From: Verrucomicrobiaceae bacterium
GTDB lineage: Bacteria; Verrucomicrobiota; Verrucomicrobiia; Verrucomicrobiales; Akkermansiaceae
NCBI GenBank assembly: GCA_027483005.1
Contig: JAIXVN010000307.1
Coordinates: forward strand, 1-8,532
DNA length: 8,532 bases
Direction: 5' to 3'
Shown: positions 5,415-8,532 of the stretch, piece after piece
How the letters are laid out: the number at the start of each line of letters is the position of its first letter
How positions within the stretch are numbered: position 1 is the stretch's first letter
The notes under the pieces: model-generated
What the model was told of the DNA's origin: nothing
Databases searched by the model: none
Seen by the model: only the letters and a program-made list of their open reading frames with translations
Program-made: the position numbers and the translations under genes

Positions 5415-6899
5415 CTCCAAAGCCGACCGCAGATCACTCGCGGCACTCCGAGCACTGGCGTCCGGGATGAAGGTGAAATCATCCTCCGGATCGAGGGCCA
5501 TCGGTTCCGGCAGCGGGGCCTGAGTCGGAAATTGCGGAAGACGGGAAAGCTTTTCCACCGGCTCCAATCCCGGCAGCGAAGCGTTCTCCGGCGCGGCCTT
5601 GAGGTCCTCGAATTTCCGCGCGGCGGGCAGCACCCGCGATTCGAAGGAGGCCACAGCGTTGTTGTAATTTTGCACCGCGCTATCCAGCGACTTGCCGACC
5701 TTCGCGAAATGGCCGGTGAGCGTGCCGAGTCGCTCGTAAACCTGACGTCCGAGTGCGGAGATCTCGCGTGCGTTGTCAGCCAACGCTTCCTGACGCCAGC
5801 CGTAGGCGACCGCACGCAGCAGGGCGATCAGCGTGGTCGGCGTGGCGAGGATGACGCCATGCTCGACACCGCGTTCGATCAGGCCGGGATCGAATTGCAG
5901 CGCGGCGGAGAAGAACGACTCGCTCGGCAGGAACAGCACGGTGAACTCAGGCGCATGATCGAACTGCGCGGTGTAGTTTTTCGAGGAAAGCTGCTCGATG
6001 TGCGTGCGGACCTGGCGGCTGTGGCGGCGCAGCGAGTCATCGCGAGCGGAGTCATCGGTGGCCTCCAGCGCGTCGAGATACGCGTCCATCGGCGTCTTGG
6101 AGTCAACGACCAGGGTCTTTCCTCCGGGCAGCTTGATGATGAGGTCGGGTCGGAGGCGCTTGCCCTCGTCGGTGGTCGAGGTGTGCTGGGTTTCGAAATC
6201 GCAATGCTCCTGCATGCCCGCGAGTTCCACCACGCGACGCAGCTGGAGTTCGCCCCACTGGCCGCGCCCGGTCGGCTGGCGCAGGGCCTTCACGAGATTG
6301 GCGGTTTCCTTTTGGAGGCCGAGCTGGCCCTCGCCGAGGGTCTTCACCTGCTGCTGGAGTTCCGAGTAGGCGGCGACGCGGGATTTCTCGATCTCGCCGA
6401 CCCGGAGTTCGAACTTTCCGAGCGACTCGGCCACCGGTTTGATGAGGGCCTCGATGGCGGATTTCTTCTGCTCGATGTCGCCCTTGGCCTCTTCGGTCTG
6501 AGCGCGGAGGGAGGTTTTCGCGAGCTGGAGGAACTGCTCGGCGGAGGACTTCAGCGCATCGGCGGAAAGCGCCTTGAAGGTATCGGAGAGGCGGCTTTCC
6601 GCACGGTCGAGCAGCGCCTGCTTCTCGGCAGCGGCCTTCTGTTCGTCCTCCAGTCGAGTCCGCAGCTCGGCGAGCTGGGTCGCGAGCAGACTGGCATTTT
6701 TCTCGGTTCGACCGGATTCATCCGCCACCTGCACCAGGCGCGCCTCCAGCTCGGCGGCGCGACGTTCCTCCGATTTCAGTCTTTCCGCTGCGGCGGCCTG
6801 CCGACCCGACGCGATCAGCTTCGTGAAGAGCCAGCCGAAAAGGAGTCCGGCGAGGGCGGAAAGGATCTGCGACTGGTAGGGCTGGAGTTGGTCGAGCAT
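5412..6899 (-). CDS. rmuC: DNA recombination protein RmuC
   Basis: RmuC-family proteins limit inversions and other rearrangements at short inverted repeats; the mechanism is not settled, though the domain is PD-(D/E)XK-like. This 495-residue copy has an N-terminal membrane segment (about 13-30, LSALAGLLFGWLFTKLIA). A long coiled coil follows (about 35-205, heptads rich in A, E, R and L). The RmuC domain is at about 210-410: GRGQWGELQLRRVVELAGM (211-229), RPDLIIKLPGGKTLVVDSK (250-268), LFLPSESFFSAAL (322-334) and ILATPTTLIALLRAVAYGWR (350-369). Likely nuclease-type residues are E217, D252, D266 and K268. The C-terminal 60 residues are proline- and acid-rich and probably disordered. The start at 6899 is the only one that keeps the membrane anchor; it lacks a Shine-Dalgarno. 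It is divergent from sodA and ends inside the edge of a palindromic repeat. Confidence 0.93.
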   Translation of the reverse strand: MLDQLQPYQSQILSALAGLLFGWLFTKLIASGRQAAAAERLKSEERRAAELEARLVQVADESGRTEKNASLLATQLAELRTRLEDEQKAAAEKQALLDRAESRLSDTFKALSADALKSSAEQFLQLAKTSLRAQTEEAKGDIEQKKSAIEALIKPVAESLGKFELRVGEIEKSRVAAYSELQQQVKTLGEGQLGLQKETANLVKALRQPTGRGQWGELQLRRVVELAGMQEHCDFETQHTSTTDEGKRLRPDLIIKLPGGKTLVVDSKTPMDAYLDALEATDDSARDDSLRRHSRQVRTHIEQLSSKNYTAQFDHAPEFTVLFLPSESFFSAALQFDPGLIERGVEHGVILATPTTLIALLRAVAYGWRQEALADNAREISALGRQVYERLGTLTGHFAKVGKSLDSAVQNYNNAVASFESRVLPAARKFEDLKAAPENASLPGLEPVEKLSRLPQFPTQAPLPEPMALDPEDDFTFIPDASARSAASDLRSALE

Positions 6900-7009
6900 G
6901 GTGGATTTTGCCTTGCGGCAGGGAGAATGCGAGCGAAGGCTGTGCCGTCATCGCTCTGGAACGGCCTACCCGTCACCGCGATCCAACGCAAACCAAACTC
7001 CTCATTCCC
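6900..7009. other. Divergent rmuC-sodA intergenic region
   Basis: These 110 bases must hold the promoters of both rmuC (leftward) and sodA (rightward). No convincing -35/-10 pair, Fur-box-like or other operator palindrome was found. The only structure seen is a small TGCC-GCAA-GGCA hairpin on the rmuC strand at 6908-6919. The frame of sodA is open through most of this gap, but the encoded residues do not resemble a superoxide dismutase N-terminus or a signal peptide. Confidence 0.4.
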
Positions 7010-7633
<624 letters not shown>

Positions 7634-7663
7634 TCGGACCGTTCTGACACTTCATTTCATTCG

Positions 7664-7692
7664 AGCGGGGACAGCAATGTCCCCGCTTTTTT
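7664..7692 (+). terminator. Intrinsic terminator of sodA
   Basis: A perfect 10-bp stem, AGCGGGGACA / TGTCCCCGCT, closes a GCAA tetraloop and is followed directly by a run of T (7687-7692). This is a textbook Rho-independent terminator placed 30 bases after the sodA stop codon. The A-run needed for strong activity on the other strand is absent. Confidence 0.93.
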
Positions 7693-7704
7693 GTTTTCAA
7701 CCCC

Positions 7705-8532
7705 GTGCGCCGGTTCTCCATCAGCCTTCTGCTTTTCGCCCTGCTGGCCACCGCCACCGGGGTCTTGTGGAGGCATCGCTTCGAGCACGCGGGCCCTCCG
7801 CTTTCCGAACCCTTCAAGCCCCGCCTTCCCGGCTGGAAATGGCTCGAAGGAAAAGGCCGCGAGATCAATCCCGATGCCACGGGTGCACTCATTCTTTCCA
7901 AACAGAACGGCGACCCCCCGATCACCGTCGAAAGGGTTCTCGGCCAGCTGGATGGCGTGCGTTTCCTCCATGTTCAGGCGGACGTGAAGTGGACCGACGT
8001 GAAACAATCCGGCGTAGTCCGCTGGGCCACCGCGCGCGGATTGATCTGCGGGAAACGACCCGACGGCACCAACACCTGGCCCAAGGACCACTGGCTCATC
8101 AACGCCTACGGCAGCAGCGACTGGCATCGCGAGGAAAGCGTCTTCGACCTCGTGCCCGACATTGGTGAGGCCCGCTTCGCCCTCCAGCACCTCGGCGAGC
8201 AGGGCACACTGGAAGTCCGGAACGTGGAGATCCAGGTCGTCCACCAGAGAAGTTGGTATGTGCCCTCCGCCGCCTTTCTAACAGGTCTCTGGGTCCTGTG
8301 GGCCGCCTGGACCCTCGCCCCCGCCCTGCCGCTGACGTTCCGACTGCGCCCGATCCGCAGCCTCCTCGGCGGCACGGCCGTGATCGCCGCCTCCTGGCTC
8401 CTCGTCTTCCCCCAGCCCCGCTTCTGCGCCCGACCCCTTGTTGGCGGCTTCGCACTCGGCCAGCCCATTCCAGCTCCAGTTCCCCAACCTCCCCCTGCCA
8501 CAAAGCCGGTGCCACCCTCCCAGGCACCCACG
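7705..8532 (+). CDS. Membrane protein of unknown function, 3' end off the window
   Basis: No family is recognised. The 276 visible residues begin at a GTG; there is no in-frame ATG anywhere in the visible frame, so GTG (or a nearby TTG) must be the start. An RR-headed hydrophobic segment (RRFSISLLLFALLATATGVLW, positions 2-22, 20 residues shown as a guide at 3-22) is a signal anchor. Residues about 24-182 form an extracytoplasmic domain rich in beta-type strands and tryptophan, ending ARFALQHLGEQGTLEVRNVE (156-175), which recalls a jelly-roll or carbohydrate-binding sandwich. Two further membrane segments follow (about 186-208 and 218-236), then a proline-rich stretch (253-276) that continues past the edge. 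It starts 12 bases after the sodA terminator and so needs its own promoter or read-through. Codon use (GC-rich third positions) supports real coding. A cell-envelope or polysaccharide role is only a guess. Confidence 0.68.
   Translation, partial: MRRFSISLLLFALLATATGVLWRHRFEHAGPPLSEPFKPRLPGWKWLEGKGREINPDATGALILSKQNGDPPITVERVLGQLDGVRFLHVQADVKWTDVKQSGVVRWATARGLICGKRPDGTNTWPKDHWLINAYGSSDWHREESVFDLVPDIGEARFALQHLGEQGTLEVRNVEIQVVHQRSWYVPSAAFLTGLWVLWAAWTLAPALPLTFRLRPIRSLLGGTAVIAASWLLVFPQPRFCARPLVGGFALGQPIPAPVPQPPPATKPVPPSQAPT

Noticed and set aside
5105..5815. N-terminal extension of the GxxExxY frame by 237 codons
   Set aside because: The extension consists of repeat DNA and out-of-frame rmuC sequence; the family is about 125-130 residues and starts at 5104.
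7657..8244. A 195-codon minus-strand frame over the sodA terminator and the last gene
   Set aside because: It crosses the perfect terminator hairpin and is antisense to a frame with clear membrane segments and consistent codon use.

Overview
The window looks like chromosomal DNA from a GC-rich Gram-negative bacterium, most likely a member of the Verrucomicrobiota (Luteolibacter/Haloferula-like is a guess). The reasons are indirect. Almost no start codon has a Shine-Dalgarno sequence. A GxxExxY-family gene sits beside dispersed repeats built on ACCACAAAG units. A GbsR-like regulator and a NusG paralogue precede a UDP-sugar gene. No rRNA, tRNA, CRISPR array, transposase or phage gene was seen.

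Left part (1-2151, all minus strand): the order of transcription is a GbsR/MarR-type regulator, then a NusG/RfaH-like antitermination protein joined to it by an ATGA overlap, then a 203-bp leader, then a UDP-glucuronate decarboxylase that runs off the left edge. This looks like the regulatory head and first enzyme of an exopolysaccharide cluster. The same 26-bp inverted repeat (GTTTGTTCA-N8-TGAACAAAC) occurs exactly twice: in front of the regulator gene and in front of the decarboxylase gene. The simplest model is that the GbsR-like protein controls both its own promoter and the sugar genes, while the NusG-like protein acts on the transcript of the sugar operon. The leader also has a hairpin and a sequence resembling the RfaH ops site.

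Middle (2250-5411): reading the other way, a flavin reductase-like protein and a tRNA-dihydrouridine synthase form a two-gene operon with a TGATG junction. A cysteine-rich YkgJ/DUF3109-like protein follows, separated by a 144-bp palindromic repeat that also supplies the last codons and stop of the Dus gene. Converging on it is a 130-residue GxxExxY protein with PD-(D/E)XK nuclease residues. Its upstream side holds two near-duplicate palindromic repeat units that run up to the end of rmuC.

Right part (5412-8532): rmuC (minus) and a Mn-type superoxide dismutase gene (plus) are divergent around a 110-bp gap. A strong intrinsic terminator ends sodA. Twelve bases after its T-run a GTG-started membrane protein of unknown function begins and runs off the right edge.

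The most unusual content is the paired operator with the GbsR-NusG couple, and the GxxExxY/palindromic-repeat block.
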